Source: Paraflavisolibacter caeni (GTDB lineage: Bacteria; Bacteroidota; Bacteroidia; Chitinophagales; Chitinophagaceae). Taken from it: a DNA stretch of 64,000 nt. The notes under the pieces were generated by a model, which was given only the letters and a program-made list of their open reading frames with translations, ran no database searches and was not told where the DNA came from. The translations under genes and the position numbers were made by a program. The DNA lies in the NCBI RefSeq assembly GCF_025628885.1, contig NZ_JAOTIF010000008.1, positions 62,001-126,000 on the forward strand, written 5' to 3'. Below, piece by piece: positions 8,118-18,294 of this stretch; the first letter of the stretch is position 1; each line of letters opens with the position of its first letter.

Positions 8118-8897
8118 TTATTCATTGCTGTAAACAACTATGTATTTATCATCTATAACGCCCTGTAATCCTTCAAAAAAAATAGAATCATTTATTTGAA
8201 AGTCATTTGTAACAATCTTCTTATAAATTACATTTTTAGTAATCCTTTCTGCAACAGATTTACCTAAAATAATACTCAAATACATATCTGTCTCTAGGTA
8301 TTCTGTGGTTTTATCTGGATTGAAAAGATGATTAAAAACTTTATCATCTATAAACAACCTAAAAAAGACTTCAGTTACGTGATACTTGGTTACATAAAAC
8401 CATGCTTCCTTAAAAAAAACAGAAGCTTTATATCTAACATAATACTCCCTCAGTTCATCCAGACTGCCTATTTCGTCACTCTGATTAATACTGTCTTTTA
8501 AGTTTGATAGTTTATATTTTGCAAGATTATAATATAAATCGACGTATTTCTTAGTACTATCACTATTGTTTACATATTGCATAAAAAGCAAAAAGCTGCT
8601 ATCTGTTTTAATACTATCGTAATCCCTGTCTATGTTGGTCAATAAAGTATCAACAACATTTAAAACTCCATTTTTATCATTTTTATTTTGTAGTGAATCA
8701 AACAAATTTAACGCCTGAAAAAAATTTGTTTTATCGTATAAGTAATAACGCCAGTGAACGTTTGATTGTGAGTTGTCCTTATATAATTTGTTTAGCATTG
8801 ACTTATTTTTACATGAATAAAGCAACATCGCCATAAAAGCGATAGCAGCAATCAATTTATATAACTTAATTGTCTTTAGCTTTTTCAGTTGCACCAT
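8118..8897 (-). CDS. Putative lipoprotein, candidate immunity partner of the Rhs tip
   Basis: A 259-aa protein with a lipoprotein signal (hydrophobic IAAIAFMAMLLYSC, Cys about residue 29). The mature part is mostly helical by eye and rich in Asn, Asp and Lys. I recognise no family. Its start overlaps the last 32 nt of the large Rhs gene, so translation is probably coupled. Directly after the variable tip is the normal site of an immunity gene. A lipid-anchored immunity protein would fit a toxin acting from the periplasm, but this is inference from position only. Confidence 0.65.
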   Translation of the reverse strand: MVQLKKLKTIKLYKLIAAIAFMAMLLYSCKNKSMLNKLYKDNSQSNVHWRYYLYDKTNFFQALNLFDSLQNKNDKNGVLNVVDTLLTNIDRDYDSIKTDSSFLLFMQYVNNSDSTKKYVDLYYNLAKYKLSNLKDSINQSDEIGSLDELREYYVRYKASVFFKEAWFYVTKYHVTEVFFRLFIDDKVFNHLFNPDKTTEYLETDMYLSIILGKSVAERITKNVIYKKIVTNDFQINDSIFFEGLQGVIDDKYIVVYSNE

Positions 8898-11800
8898 TAA
8901 TTTCCTTTTCAGTTTTCTTATACTGGTTGTTAATTAACATGAGATGACCTCCTGCTAATTTCAACTCAGATAACTTTTCAGTTAAAATACCTAATTGTGC
9001 CGGATCTTTTATCGCATTCATATATGCATCACTGTCCACAGCTAGTACACTAAGACTATTTTTTTGTCCTTTTAAGGTTGTAGCTGTTTTAATAGCCTGG
9101 TCAAAACCATCAACTATGTTAGTGAAGTTGTATGAATTTTGTCCTAAAGTTTTTACTTCAACATATAAAGTTGTTTGATTCTTTTTATCAGTTAAATACT
9201 TGTATGTAGAGCCATCTGCATTATTAAACTCAATAGCAGGATCCCATGTCATTCTGCTTTTTGTAAACGGCTCTGTCACCCCTCTTTCTCCTGGCTTTTG
9301 AGCTGCCCTGATAGGTGTAAGCGTTAACTTAACATCATGACGAAGCGAAGATATAGAAGATTGGTTTTTATTGAAACTATATGTAGTTCTATTATATGGC
9401 AAGAATCCGACTGTTGCCCTCCCTGCAAAAACCACTTCACCGACAGCTCCTCTAAGAATATTTTGTTCACTTATATTTAAAGAACCTTCACCATAATATA
9501 CTCGTCTTGTAAATAGTTCATAATGGATTCGCTTGAAATTACCAATATACATGGGCTTATTACTTACAAGCCATGTGACTGTTCTTTTTAACTGTTCTGG
9601 AGTTATTGGTTCTAAGCCATCAATATCAATAAATAAGATGGGATTATTACCTGCATACTGGTAAGGAGTATACCATGGAAAACTTCTGCTAAGAGGGTCT
9701 GTACTTAAAAAACGTCCTATTCTTGGGTCATAGATTCTTTCACCGTAATCTATCTGATTCCCAGTTCCCTTCACCTCATTATCATTCTCCTTCCCATTAA
9801 ACCCATATCTATACATGCCCGAAGCCACCATCCTCCCCGGCATCTGCATACCGAAGGAATAGTAGTCCTGCACACTTACCACATCAGCCTCATAGTGGTC
9901 AATCAAAGAACTGTTTGGCTGTGAAGGTACAGCATTCTTCTTATCACTCATTACAGCTAACACATTGCCCAGGTGATTGCTTAATTCATACCTTTTCCAT
10001 CCTCTTTGAAGGGTACCAACTGTTACAGGTCCCAGTAAAGAAATATTACTGGCAGTGGGCACTACATCCATATCTATATTCCTGATCCATAGCCCCAGCC
10101 TGGCGCTCCCGTAGAGGTGTTGCTCGGTGAGGTTGAGTTTGCCACCTTTTTCTTCATATACGGCCATTACATTTCCCTGGGCATCCCTTACATACCAGGT
10201 GGTAGCAGCACCGCTTCCTACCTTGCTTACCTGCTTACTGATCCTGTTGCCTGAAGCGTCATAACTGTACGTGATTGAAGTGCCATCATTTTTCAAAATG
10301 TTCCTGATCTTGCCATAAACGTTCCATTCAATCTTTTCAATATTTTCTGCTTCATCATGAACCAGATTGCCAATTGCATCATAGATGTAGTTGTCATTCT
10401 TTTGCCCTTCCAGATCTTCTGTGTAGAGACTGGCAATCACTTCATCCTTAACATGTCTTAACCTATTGTTCAACAGTTGGCCAGCAGCATCCCTGTTATA
10501 ACTGTATTTCAAATCATCCATGGGCAGGCCTTTTTCTCTCTCAGCTCCATTTCTTAAGTAAGAAAGAATATTGCCGTTGCCATCATAGGTAACCTGCTCT
10601 TTGTAATCTTCGGTAGTACTCAGCCCTAGCCATGTATTGTTCTGTGCATCAAAGCCACGGTAAACATCCATACCTGTAAGGCGGTTCAACTGGTCATACC
10701 TGTAGTTGTACAGTTGTGTTGCACCCAGTTTGTCAATGCTCACAGCCATAGAAGAAATATTGCCGTTGTACAACGGCTTGTAGGCATTTGCATCCAGGAA
10801 AGCGGAATGACCGGGGAAAGGATTTACCCCAGTACCAATAGGATTGTAATCACCGGTAAAGTAATTTAAAGAAAATCCAAAGGCGTCTTTTGCTACTAAA
10901 AGGCCATCACCGCCCATATCCTGCTGCTGACTCGCCCCTATACTGTTCACTCCTTTGAACCAGCCCTGTAAGGTATAGGCATAATCCAATCCCTGTACCT
11001 GCTGGTGGCCAATGACTGCCTTGGCTAAGGGACCATGTTTATAATACAGGTAACGTGCTTCATGCTCTTCCAGATCCCTGTCGCCGATCAGGGATTTATT
11101 GTCCGTAGTATACACGTCAGTTAACCTGTTGTCGCCATCATAGCTGTACCTGTGGTAAAGTGCATCACTAAGTCCAGGCTGATAATGTACTTCGTTCACT
11201 TTGCCGGAAACCAGGTCGTATTTGTAAGCAATCGTTTTGAATCGATTGCCGCTATGGCTGGCCATCACACCGGTGCGGTAGGTTTGCAAAAGAGTATCTA
11301 CATTGCCGTGAATGTCATAACCATAAGTAGTGCTGCTTTCAAATTCTTCATAGCGGGGTGTATAAATGGTCAAGTTTCCACCCACTCTTTTTACTAACAG
11401 GCGGTTGAAGTAGCGGGTATAACTTACCCGGTTACGCAATGTATATTCCTTCTGATTTACCGGCACCACACCTGCTACACCTTGTGTTAATTGAGGTGTG
11501 AGGTCTTTAAAGTCATATATTGTTTGTGTGACCTCTTCGGCCATCAGGCGCTGGCCATCTGTACCCGTATAGGTATAGCCAAACCAGGCGGCCAGTTGAT
11601 TGCTGTTACGTGCCAGGGCATTAGTCATAACAGAAGGTTGTGGCTTTTTGCCTACTTCTGTGACCCTGCCCAAGCCATCGTACCGGGTATAGCTGAAGCT
11701 GCCTTCCAGCTTTTGCTGTGCATTCTGACTTACCACCAATCTGCCCAGCCTGTCGTACCAGAAGCGGCTAAGGCCTGCATCCGGTGTGCTTTGACTAACC

Positions 11801-14800
11801 ACAGCGTTGAGGCTGTTATAGCGGTATACGGCAGGTAAGCCATGCTCGGGCACCAGCCTTTCACCCAACTTACGTTTTTGGGCTACCTGCTGCAACCATG
11901 CGCTATTACGATTGGGGTGAACGCCTTCGGGTGAAATCGTCTTCACCAGGTTTCCTGCCTGATCGTAATAATAGAGTGTATAGTGATATTCACTGACCGG
12001 ATGGCTGACTGTAAAGCTTTCCAGGTCCAGAATGTTGAGGCATTTCTGCGAGTAGGCTTCCCTGAAGTTATTATTTAATGAATCCACATACAGGCGATAT
12101 CGTTCGGTAGCTAAAACCGTGGCGATCTGCAAGCTGTCGGCACACTCGTCAGCATCCAGTTGAACAATTTCATCCATAGGTTCCGCTTTGCCACAAAGAG
12201 TGAACACAGGATCATATTCCGGTTTCGGACAAACATCAAGTGGAATACCACACTGATTGTAAAGACTGCGAATCTGTTCTAAATTCAAATGTGTACCTAA
12301 AGCATTGTTGATAAATGCAGTGAACACATCACAACGGGCAGCCGTGTAGTTCACGGATAGATAAGGCATTTTGCCTACAGGCGTTTGTGCAGTTATGCCC
12401 CAGAAAGTATATCCCTTATAGCCAAGATTTTCAAGATTCAGGCGAAACAGCAAACCATAGTTCTGGTTTTCCTGCGCACTGGTGTACAAATCCTGAATCA
12501 GACCAGTACAGGATTGGTTCAGGTAATCCTGATTACTGAACACGTCGCCTGTGCCGTTACCGCTAACAGGCACCAGTGTAAGTGCATTAATAGGACTTGT
12601 GGACGGGAGATTGCTCCAAAGCGTTTGATTCGGTATTACAGGACCGTCAAGTCTTTCAAAAATTCCATATACCGAATCAGTCCCCTTCCTGTAATGGGCT
12701 CCACAACAAGGATAAAACTCCACATGTTCCGGCTTGGCATAAAGATTCAAAGCGGCACTGTTAATGGTGGCATTCTGTGGCAGCACATTGAAATTGAAAC
12801 CTACATTTTCCCTTAATTTAAACCAGCTGCCATTCGTCCATACCATAGCAGCTAAAGCTCCTGCAGAAGGGCCGGTAGCTTCCTGTACCACCTGTCCATA
12901 ATAATTATAATACTGGAGCAAGTGGTTGATCTTCTGCACCGGAACCACTTTGGTTTCTGTAATAGAAGCGCCGCCATTTTGAGGATACTTTCTCAGAAAA
13001 TCATTGAACAGCGTCTGCAATGTATCGCAGCAAGCCTCTACCTCATCGCTGAATGGCAGTTGGCGAAGTTTGTATCCACAGCCATTTACCATCCAGTCCA
13101 TAAACTGCTCATAACTGTAACCACTTGTTTTGAAGTTCGTATTGAAATACCATTCAAACAGCGCCTTTCCAGAGAGCAATGAGTCAACCAGAATACGGTT
13201 CGGGGGGGCAGCAAGCATCATAGTGCCGGATGCGCTTAAGGTATTGAATCCGTAACTTTTAGATAATGTCTGAACACTGCTTTTTGAAAACGCCTGTATA
13301 GAATCGGGGAGTGGCGCTATGATACTGTCGGGCATTGCCAATACACTCACCTGAGTGTTCGAAAGTGCGGAAACTGCAATCGATAAGTTGTCAGCTGTTT
13401 CTTTTTCCTGCATGATGCTCATTGCCGGAGCGTCTGCTAGGCTCAATGGCACATTATTATCTGCTTCCTTGTATACTTTAACCGTTGCTCCTTTTTCAGG
13501 ATAAGGAAAGTCAGCCAGAAAATTCTTATATGTGGTAATGAGCTGTTCGCAACTGATGTTATACGGTCTGTTGGTGCCGGTAGAAGGGACTACCACCTGA
13601 GCACAGGATGCTTCTGCAAGCTTCAGTAAGGTGGTATCAGTAGTAGCATTGGTACCCAGAACAGTTTTCATGCTATCGCAGCCTGCAGAAAAGTTCAAAT
13701 AATCTGCAGCCGTGTAGTTAAAGCCAAATTTCTGGTTTAAATAGTTGGCAAAAATCCTGTTTATTTGTTGTTGCACCTCATCCTCTTCTGTAAAGGTTGG
13801 TACCAATGAAGGAAAGCGAACTTTAAAGCTATCATAAGCCTGCTTGAACTGTGAGCAGTCTATACAAATTTCACCCGTATTGCATTGCAGGGCAAACGGC
13901 AGATATATTGGCTGGGGTATATACTTGCAATTAATAGTGCCACTGCACAAGCCACGCAGGCTGTCGAGCGCGGACTGGCTGATATGAGTATTCCATTTTT
14001 TCTGCAGGTAATCGCTAAAGTTGTTATAGTTCCCTGCAACATTCGAGTACTGATTGAAGAGGGCATTGAGTTTTTCACATTCGCAATTTTCCGGTTTGCT
14101 CCACAGCGGCTTTTGAACACGGAACATAGGCTGGTTGTTGGGCAGGGGTTTATCGATCAGATAAGCATTGCAATTGTTATCAGCGATGCCCCACTGAGCA
14201 TTATAATACCTGATTACTTCATCAAAACTGCGGAATTTATGTGTGCTGGCCGGTTTAACCGTACTGGCACCCATTATATGTTGTTCATCACCACCTTCTT
14301 TACAAACCTCTATCAACTCCTGCAATATGGTATTAGACTGCGCCTCAGTATAGTTACAAGCACCTAGCTGGTCCAACCAGCGTTTCGTATAGGCCTTACA
14401 GTTCTCCTCGACCATAGCCTTCAACCTGGCATCGGCTATATTTTTTCCATCCGCTTCACTGCTAGCATTGGCTACCAAGCCCTCTTCACTTTTAACCTTT
14501 TCCTGAATTGGGAACACGGGAACCAGTGGCTTGCAGGGATACGGCTGTACGCCAATCTGGCTGCGGATAAATTGATCAAGCCAAAGTTGCTTTTTATCCA
14601 GGTACATGTCACGGAAGATCCGCCATGCCATATCGAGATCGCCAACACACAGCAACTGATTATTGAATACATTGGATGGCAGGCTGTAGAAGTTGGTACA
14701 GCTATTGTCGATGGGTTCCGTGCATTTAGACAAAACAGTGGTTACGCTCCACAGGGATATGCCTTTTAAACGGCTGTCAACACCAGCAAAGGGTTGCTGC

Positions 14801-17496
14801 ATGTAGTTTTCCATCTCTGTTTTGAAAACACTTAAGTGATGAGCTGTGTATAATGGATCGGAGCCGGCGGAAAATTGACTCGCTGGAGAAAAAGTACTGG
14901 CCAGCGGATTCAGGTAACCTTTCTTTATAGCCTGTTCATAGGTATCAGTTTTCCGAAAGTCTTCATCCCATAAGTGGCTATCCGCGTATTTTTCATACTG
15001 CTGGTAGTATTTAAATTCAGGATGCCTTTCCAGCAAAGCTTCTGCCCAGCTTTGCTGGAAATTATCAATATAAGTCTGCTGGTCCAAATCATTGGGTTTA
15101 GTAGGAACGCCATTTACATCTACAAAATCCAGTTTTCCTTCTTCATCCCTGTATTGCAAGGCAGGATCCTGCCAGATTTTCTTACCAGTAGCATCAAACG
15201 TATTAAAAATGGAAAAGCCGGTGCAGCCAGGAGTAACATCAGGGATGATATCAGGATCAGCGTATTGTCCAATTCCCGGAGTGAGGTCTTCCATCATTTG
15301 CTCGCGGTACATGTGCAACGTTGCCATATCCTCAGTGCCCTGGTCACAATCAGTCATGCGCTGACGAATGACATCTAATTGTTGCCGCAGCACTTCTTCG
15401 TATGTAAGGCAGGTATTTTGCTTCAGATATATATTGTCCTGGTAATACTGCAGGCCTTCCTGGCTGATGGAAAGAGTTTTGGTGATATTGTAGCTGCCTT
15501 CGTTCAGCATTTGGCTAAACTCTATATTCAGAGGATGAACCACACTGCATACCGTATCAATTTCGAAGAGCTTGAAATTGCTTTTTGAAATGACCTTAGG
15601 ACTTCCTCCAAATTGCTGATTGTTGCAATCATCACTTATGGTAATAGTAAGGTCGTACAGGCAGTCGTAACAGATTTTTTTCTTCTGGCAATCATCCATC
15701 GTCATGCTTGTAGCACCTAAATCGTATCGGAAGATATGGGGACCGGCTTTTGTAACCAGCAATGATTTGGATAATTCAACCGAGGTGCCTTTCAACAGGT
15801 TGTTGCTGGGACTGAGCAGGCTTTCCGTTTGGATGGAATCGCGATAGGTGCTCAACCGCATCAGGTTCTCCGGCTCTTTACCTGCCAAGGCAGTAGCAAC
15901 AGCGCGTCCATGCATATCAACATAACTAACACTGTATTGCCCGTTGGCATCACGTACCATGTTTTTCTGGTAGTGCGAGGCATCGCCGGCTTCTGTTCCA
16001 AAAAGAGCATCCAGGTCGGTTTGTTCCGGAGTACCATAATAATACCTGGTTTCATGGTCACTCCCAATCTGGAAATCCCTGCCTACGCCACCCTGACGGT
16101 AAATACGACCAGTATTATCCTGTGTATATTGAGTTTCTGTAAAAACATAACCTTTAGCATCGGGAATGAATTGATGCACTCCATTATCCTTTTCGGGGTT
16201 GTCCGTTGAATAGTATTGCGCCGCACCGCTGGATGTGCTCATGGCTCCCGCTCCCTTATCACAGTAATTAGACGCTGTCTGCAACGGATCGTAGGCATTT
16301 TTGTCGTATTCCCCACTATTGATATCTGCCTTATTGAAATTAGGAGTAAAGCCAATGAGTTTATTTAAAGTGGGTGCCGGCATCACCTGTATCACTGGCC
16401 TTCCCTGGTGATCATACAAGGTTTCAGCCACAATAGTAGTTTCCGTTGTATTATCTCGGGTAACTGTTTGACGGTTGCGCAAGCTGCCATCAAAGTATTG
16501 AACTACTGATTTACGTTTGCCTTCTTCAGCAAAAGTAGTAGTAGCCTGCCAGTTGAGCGTCCGTTCATGACCAGTAAAGTCATATCGTCCCAAGCCGCCC
16601 TCATTGATGAAATCTGAGCTCCAGGCGGTATACAACAATTCTCCATCCGGATTCTGTTGCACACCTCTTACCCTGTAAAATAAACTACCTTCCCCATCAT
16701 AAAGCAAAGGCACCTGGCAAAAGGCTGCTTTGGTGGTAATCCGAGAAGCATTATTCTTAAAAATCAATTGAGGATCTAACCGACCTGCTGACAAATAGCG
16801 ACCATTATCTAAAGCGGTCTTATCTATATAGGTCCATTCCACGTCATATGCTTCTGATACACGATTAGGCGTCCAGGTAATTTTTAACTCTCCATATTCA
16901 GCTACGGTACTTCCCTCATAATTAACTTTCTTAACTGCATTTGGAGTACAGGACATAGAGCCATTTACAACAGGATTCATCACATAGTCCCTGTCCACCT
17001 GTATTTTGTTTTCGAGTGTAAGCAAAGGAATAACAACACTGGAAGGAGCATATTCTATGCTTATGTCCAAAATCTTCAATTGCATGGAATAAGCACCCTG
17101 CAAAAAGAAAACATCCCTACTCTTGTAAGTATTGTTCCTGTTGTAATCCACTGAAAACATCTTTTCTTTCACAGTATCCACCAGGTTGTTTTTATCAGTA
17201 TATACTGCACTCACCTTGAGGGTTACCCTAAAAGAGTCTGGCATGATCTGTCCGGTACTTTCGTTAATGCGTAGGCTAAGGACATTATTGACTGCACTGG
17301 TACGCAAAATAGAGGGCTTCAACATCGTATTGAAAAACACAGTATCTAGAACGGTAATTGATTTGCCCACTTTGATAGAATCACCAATCAAAGCATATGT
17401 ATAAACCGGTTCCTGTTGCGCTTGTGCAAAATGGGTTAAAAACAAGCAGACAAGTGCAGCAAAAGGGTACAAAGCAACTTTTCTGAAGGGTCTCAT
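8866..17496 (-). CDS. Giant Rhs/YD-repeat protein with nuclease-like C-terminal tip
   Basis: A 2876-aa protein with a Sec signal (LYPFAALVCLFLTHFAQAQQ). The N-terminal third has beta-sandwich/Fn3-like segments and a DUF6443-like start to the Rhs part (YDHQGRPVIQVMPAP). Many YD repeats follow from ~residue 1850 (YDRLGRLV, YDASGNRIS). The Rhs core ends with YRYGFNGKENDNEVKG (~2560) and YQYAGNNPILFIDIDG (~2620). Residues ~2625-2876 are the variable tip. It contains WDPAIEF and, about 30 residues later, TLYVEVKT, a D...ExK pattern resembling PD-(D/E)xK nucleases. Cargo inside an Rhs shell is typical for contact-dependent or toxin-complex systems. No type IX C-terminal sorting domain is visible, so its route to the surface is unclear. 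Confidence 0.85.
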   Translation of the reverse strand: MRPFRKVALYPFAALVCLFLTHFAQAQQEPVYTYALIGDSIKVGKSITVLDTVFFNTMLKPSILRTSAVNNVLSLRINESTGQIMPDSFRVTLKVSAVYTDKNNLVDTVKEKMFSVDYNRNNTYKSRDVFFLQGAYSMQLKILDISIEYAPSSVVIPLLTLENKIQVDRDYVMNPVVNGSMSCTPNAVKKVNYEGSTVAEYGELKITWTPNRVSEAYDVEWTYIDKTALDNGRYLSAGRLDPQLIFKNNASRITTKAAFCQVPLLYDGEGSLFYRVRGVQQNPDGELLYTAWSSDFINEGGLGRYDFTGHERTLNWQATTTFAEEGKRKSVVQYFDGSLRNRQTVTRDNTTETTIVAETLYDHQGRPVIQVMPAPTLNKLIGFTPNFNKADINSGEYDKNAYDPLQTASNYCDKGAGAMSTSSGAAQYYSTDNPEKDNGVHQFIPDAKGYVFTETQYTQDNTGRIYRQGGVGRDFQIGSDHETRYYYGTPEQTDLDALFGTEAGDASHYQKNMVRDANGQYSVSYVDMHGRAVATALAGKEPENLMRLSTYRDSIQTESLLSPSNNLLKGTSVELSKSLLVTKAGPHIFRYDLGATSMTMDDCQKKKICYDCLYDLTITISDDCNNQQFGGSPKVISKSNFKLFEIDTVCSVVHPLNIEFSQMLNEGSYNITKTLSISQEGLQYYQDNIYLKQNTCLTYEEVLRQQLDVIRQRMTDCDQGTEDMATLHMYREQMMEDLTPGIGQYADPDIIPDVTPGCTGFSIFNTFDATGKKIWQDPALQYRDEEGKLDFVDVNGVPTKPNDLDQQTYIDNFQQSWAEALLERHPEFKYYQQYEKYADSHLWDEDFRKTDTYEQAIKKGYLNPLASTFSPASQFSAGSDPLYTAHHLSVFKTEMENYMQQPFAGVDSRLKGISLWSVTTVLSKCTEPIDNSCTNFYSLPSNVFNNQLLCVGDLDMAWRIFRDMYLDKKQLWLDQFIRSQIGVQPYPCKPLVPVFPIQEKVKSEEGLVANASSEADGKNIADARLKAMVEENCKAYTKRWLDQLGACNYTEAQSNTILQELIEVCKEGGDEQHIMGASTVKPASTHKFRSFDEVIRYYNAQWGIADNNCNAYLIDKPLPNNQPMFRVQKPLWSKPENCECEKLNALFNQYSNVAGNYNNFSDYLQKKWNTHISQSALDSLRGLCSGTINCKYIPQPIYLPFALQCNTGEICIDCSQFKQAYDSFKVRFPSLVPTFTEEDEVQQQINRIFANYLNQKFGFNYTAADYLNFSAGCDSMKTVLGTNATTDTTLLKLAEASCAQVVVPSTGTNRPYNISCEQLITTYKNFLADFPYPEKGATVKVYKEADNNVPLSLADAPAMSIMQEKETADNLSIAVSALSNTQVSVLAMPDSIIAPLPDSIQAFSKSSVQTLSKSYGFNTLSASGTMMLAAPPNRILVDSLLSGKALFEWYFNTNFKTSGYSYEQFMDWMVNGCGYKLRQLPFSDEVEACCDTLQTLFNDFLRKYPQNGGASITETKVVPVQKINHLLQYYNYYGQVVQEATGPSAGALAAMVWTNGSWFKLRENVGFNFNVLPQNATINSAALNLYAKPEHVEFYPCCGAHYRKGTDSVYGIFERLDGPVIPNQTLWSNLPSTSPINALTLVPVSGNGTGDVFSNQDYLNQSCTGLIQDLYTSAQENQNYGLLFRLNLENLGYKGYTFWGITAQTPVGKMPYLSVNYTAARCDVFTAFINNALGTHLNLEQIRSLYNQCGIPLDVCPKPEYDPVFTLCGKAEPMDEIVQLDADECADSLQIATVLATERYRLYVDSLNNNFREAYSQKCLNILDLESFTVSHPVSEYHYTLYYYDQAGNLVKTISPEGVHPNRNSAWLQQVAQKRKLGERLVPEHGLPAVYRYNSLNAVVSQSTPDAGLSRFWYDRLGRLVVSQNAQQKLEGSFSYTRYDGLGRVTEVGKKPQPSVMTNALARNSNQLAAWFGYTYTGTDGQRLMAEEVTQTIYDFKDLTPQLTQGVAGVVPVNQKEYTLRNRVSYTRYFNRLLVKRVGGNLTIYTPRYEEFESSTTYGYDIHGNVDTLLQTYRTGVMASHSGNRFKTIAYKYDLVSGKVNEVHYQPGLSDALYHRYSYDGDNRLTDVYTTDNKSLIGDRDLEEHEARYLYYKHGPLAKAVIGHQQVQGLDYAYTLQGWFKGVNSIGASQQQDMGGDGLLVAKDAFGFSLNYFTGDYNPIGTGVNPFPGHSAFLDANAYKPLYNGNISSMAVSIDKLGATQLYNYRYDQLNRLTGMDVYRGFDAQNNTWLGLSTTEDYKEQVTYDGNGNILSYLRNGAEREKGLPMDDLKYSYNRDAAGQLLNNRLRHVKDEVIASLYTEDLEGQKNDNYIYDAIGNLVHDEAENIEKIEWNVYGKIRNILKNDGTSITYSYDASGNRISKQVSKVGSGAATTWYVRDAQGNVMAVYEEKGGKLNLTEQHLYGSARLGLWIRNIDMDVVPTASNISLLGPVTVGTLQRGWKRYELSNHLGNVLAVMSDKKNAVPSQPNSSLIDHYEADVVSVQDYYSFGMQMPGRMVASGMYRYGFNGKENDNEVKGTGNQIDYGERIYDPRIGRFLSTDPLSRSFPWYTPYQYAGNNPILFIDIDGLEPITPEQLKRTVTWLVSNKPMYIGNFKRIHYELFTRRVYYGEGSLNISEQNILRGAVGEVVFAGRATVGFLPYNRTTYSFNKNQSSISSLRHDVKLTLTPIRAAQKPGERGVTEPFTKSRMTWDPAIEFNNADGSTYKYLTDKKNQTTLYVEVKTLGQNSYNFTNIVDGFDQAIKTATTLKGQKNSLSVLAVDSDAYMNAIKDPAQLGILTEKLSELKLAGGHLMLINNQYKKTEKEINGATEKAKDN

Positions 17497-17517
17497 AAAA
17501 CAGTTAATTGCAGGTGG

Positions 17518-18237
17518 TTATTGAGCGATGTTCACTAATAATTGATAGCCATTAAAAGCTGGTTGGGTAAGAAACTCTTTTCCTTTCTGGAATATAAACT
17601 TGTCCTCTCTGAAATATTCATCACTAATCATTGCATCCGAATAATTTGAAAACTCAATGCTGATGCAATGGGTTCCACTTCCTGGCTTTTCTTCCGATGG
17701 CTCCCGCATATAGAACTTTACTTTGCGAATGAGATAACTATTCCGGTCATATTGCAATTCGTAGTAACTATAGGAAGACTCCGGCTTGAATCTCATTTTC
17801 AATATCCGGGTAGCGCCATCTAATTGACCCACCTGCATACTTTGAACATTTGCTTCCCGGAACAGTGAATCCATCAGAGGTGCCTGCAACACATTTCTAT
17901 ACTCCTGCCTGTTTCCTATGGCAATTGTGCTGTCCTGGTGATAAATGGTAAGATTGTAAAGGTTCCCCTGAACATATTCTACACTATCCAGCATCGCCCA
18001 GAACTTGCCGTTATGGATTTTATAACTACCATCGAGTTCTTCCAGGATCTCGGATGGTTTGATGCTATCCGTATAGGTATAATGTACCTGGAAACTTATA
18101 TCAGGCACCTGGCGGTACACTTCAGATATTTTCAATAATTCCATCATCTCAAATCCCTTCTCTACCACCTGGGTATATGCGGTCTCATTTATGAGTTGCA
18201 ATGCCAGTATCATCAATAATAATTTACAGTATTTCAT
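17518..18237 (-). CDS. Exported protein of unknown function in the Rhs locus
   Basis: A 239-aa protein with a Sec signal (CKLLLMILALQLINETAYTQ). The mature part alternates beta-strand-like segments, such as FQVHYTYTD, ILKMRFKPESSYSYYELQYD and LIRKVKFYMREP, recalling LolA-like outer-membrane lipoprotein carriers. The resemblance is only by eye. It sits 21 bp upstream of the giant Rhs gene and 57 bp after the 2524-aa gene, so co-transcription is likely. Possible roles are chaperone or adaptor for its large neighbours. Confidence 0.7.
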   Translation of the reverse strand: MKYCKLLLMILALQLINETAYTQVVEKGFEMMELLKISEVYRQVPDISFQVHYTYTDSIKPSEILEELDGSYKIHNGKFWAMLDSVEYVQGNLYNLTIYHQDSTIAIGNRQEYRNVLQAPLMDSLFREANVQSMQVGQLDGATRILKMRFKPESSYSYYELQYDRNSYLIRKVKFYMREPSEEKPGSGTHCISIEFSNYSDAMISDEYFREDKFIFQKGKEFLTQPAFNGYQLLVNIAQ

Positions 18238-18294
18238 CAGTCTGATCTTGTTTTATGGGTAACAGATAATTTCTATATGTATCATCAAATCTTA

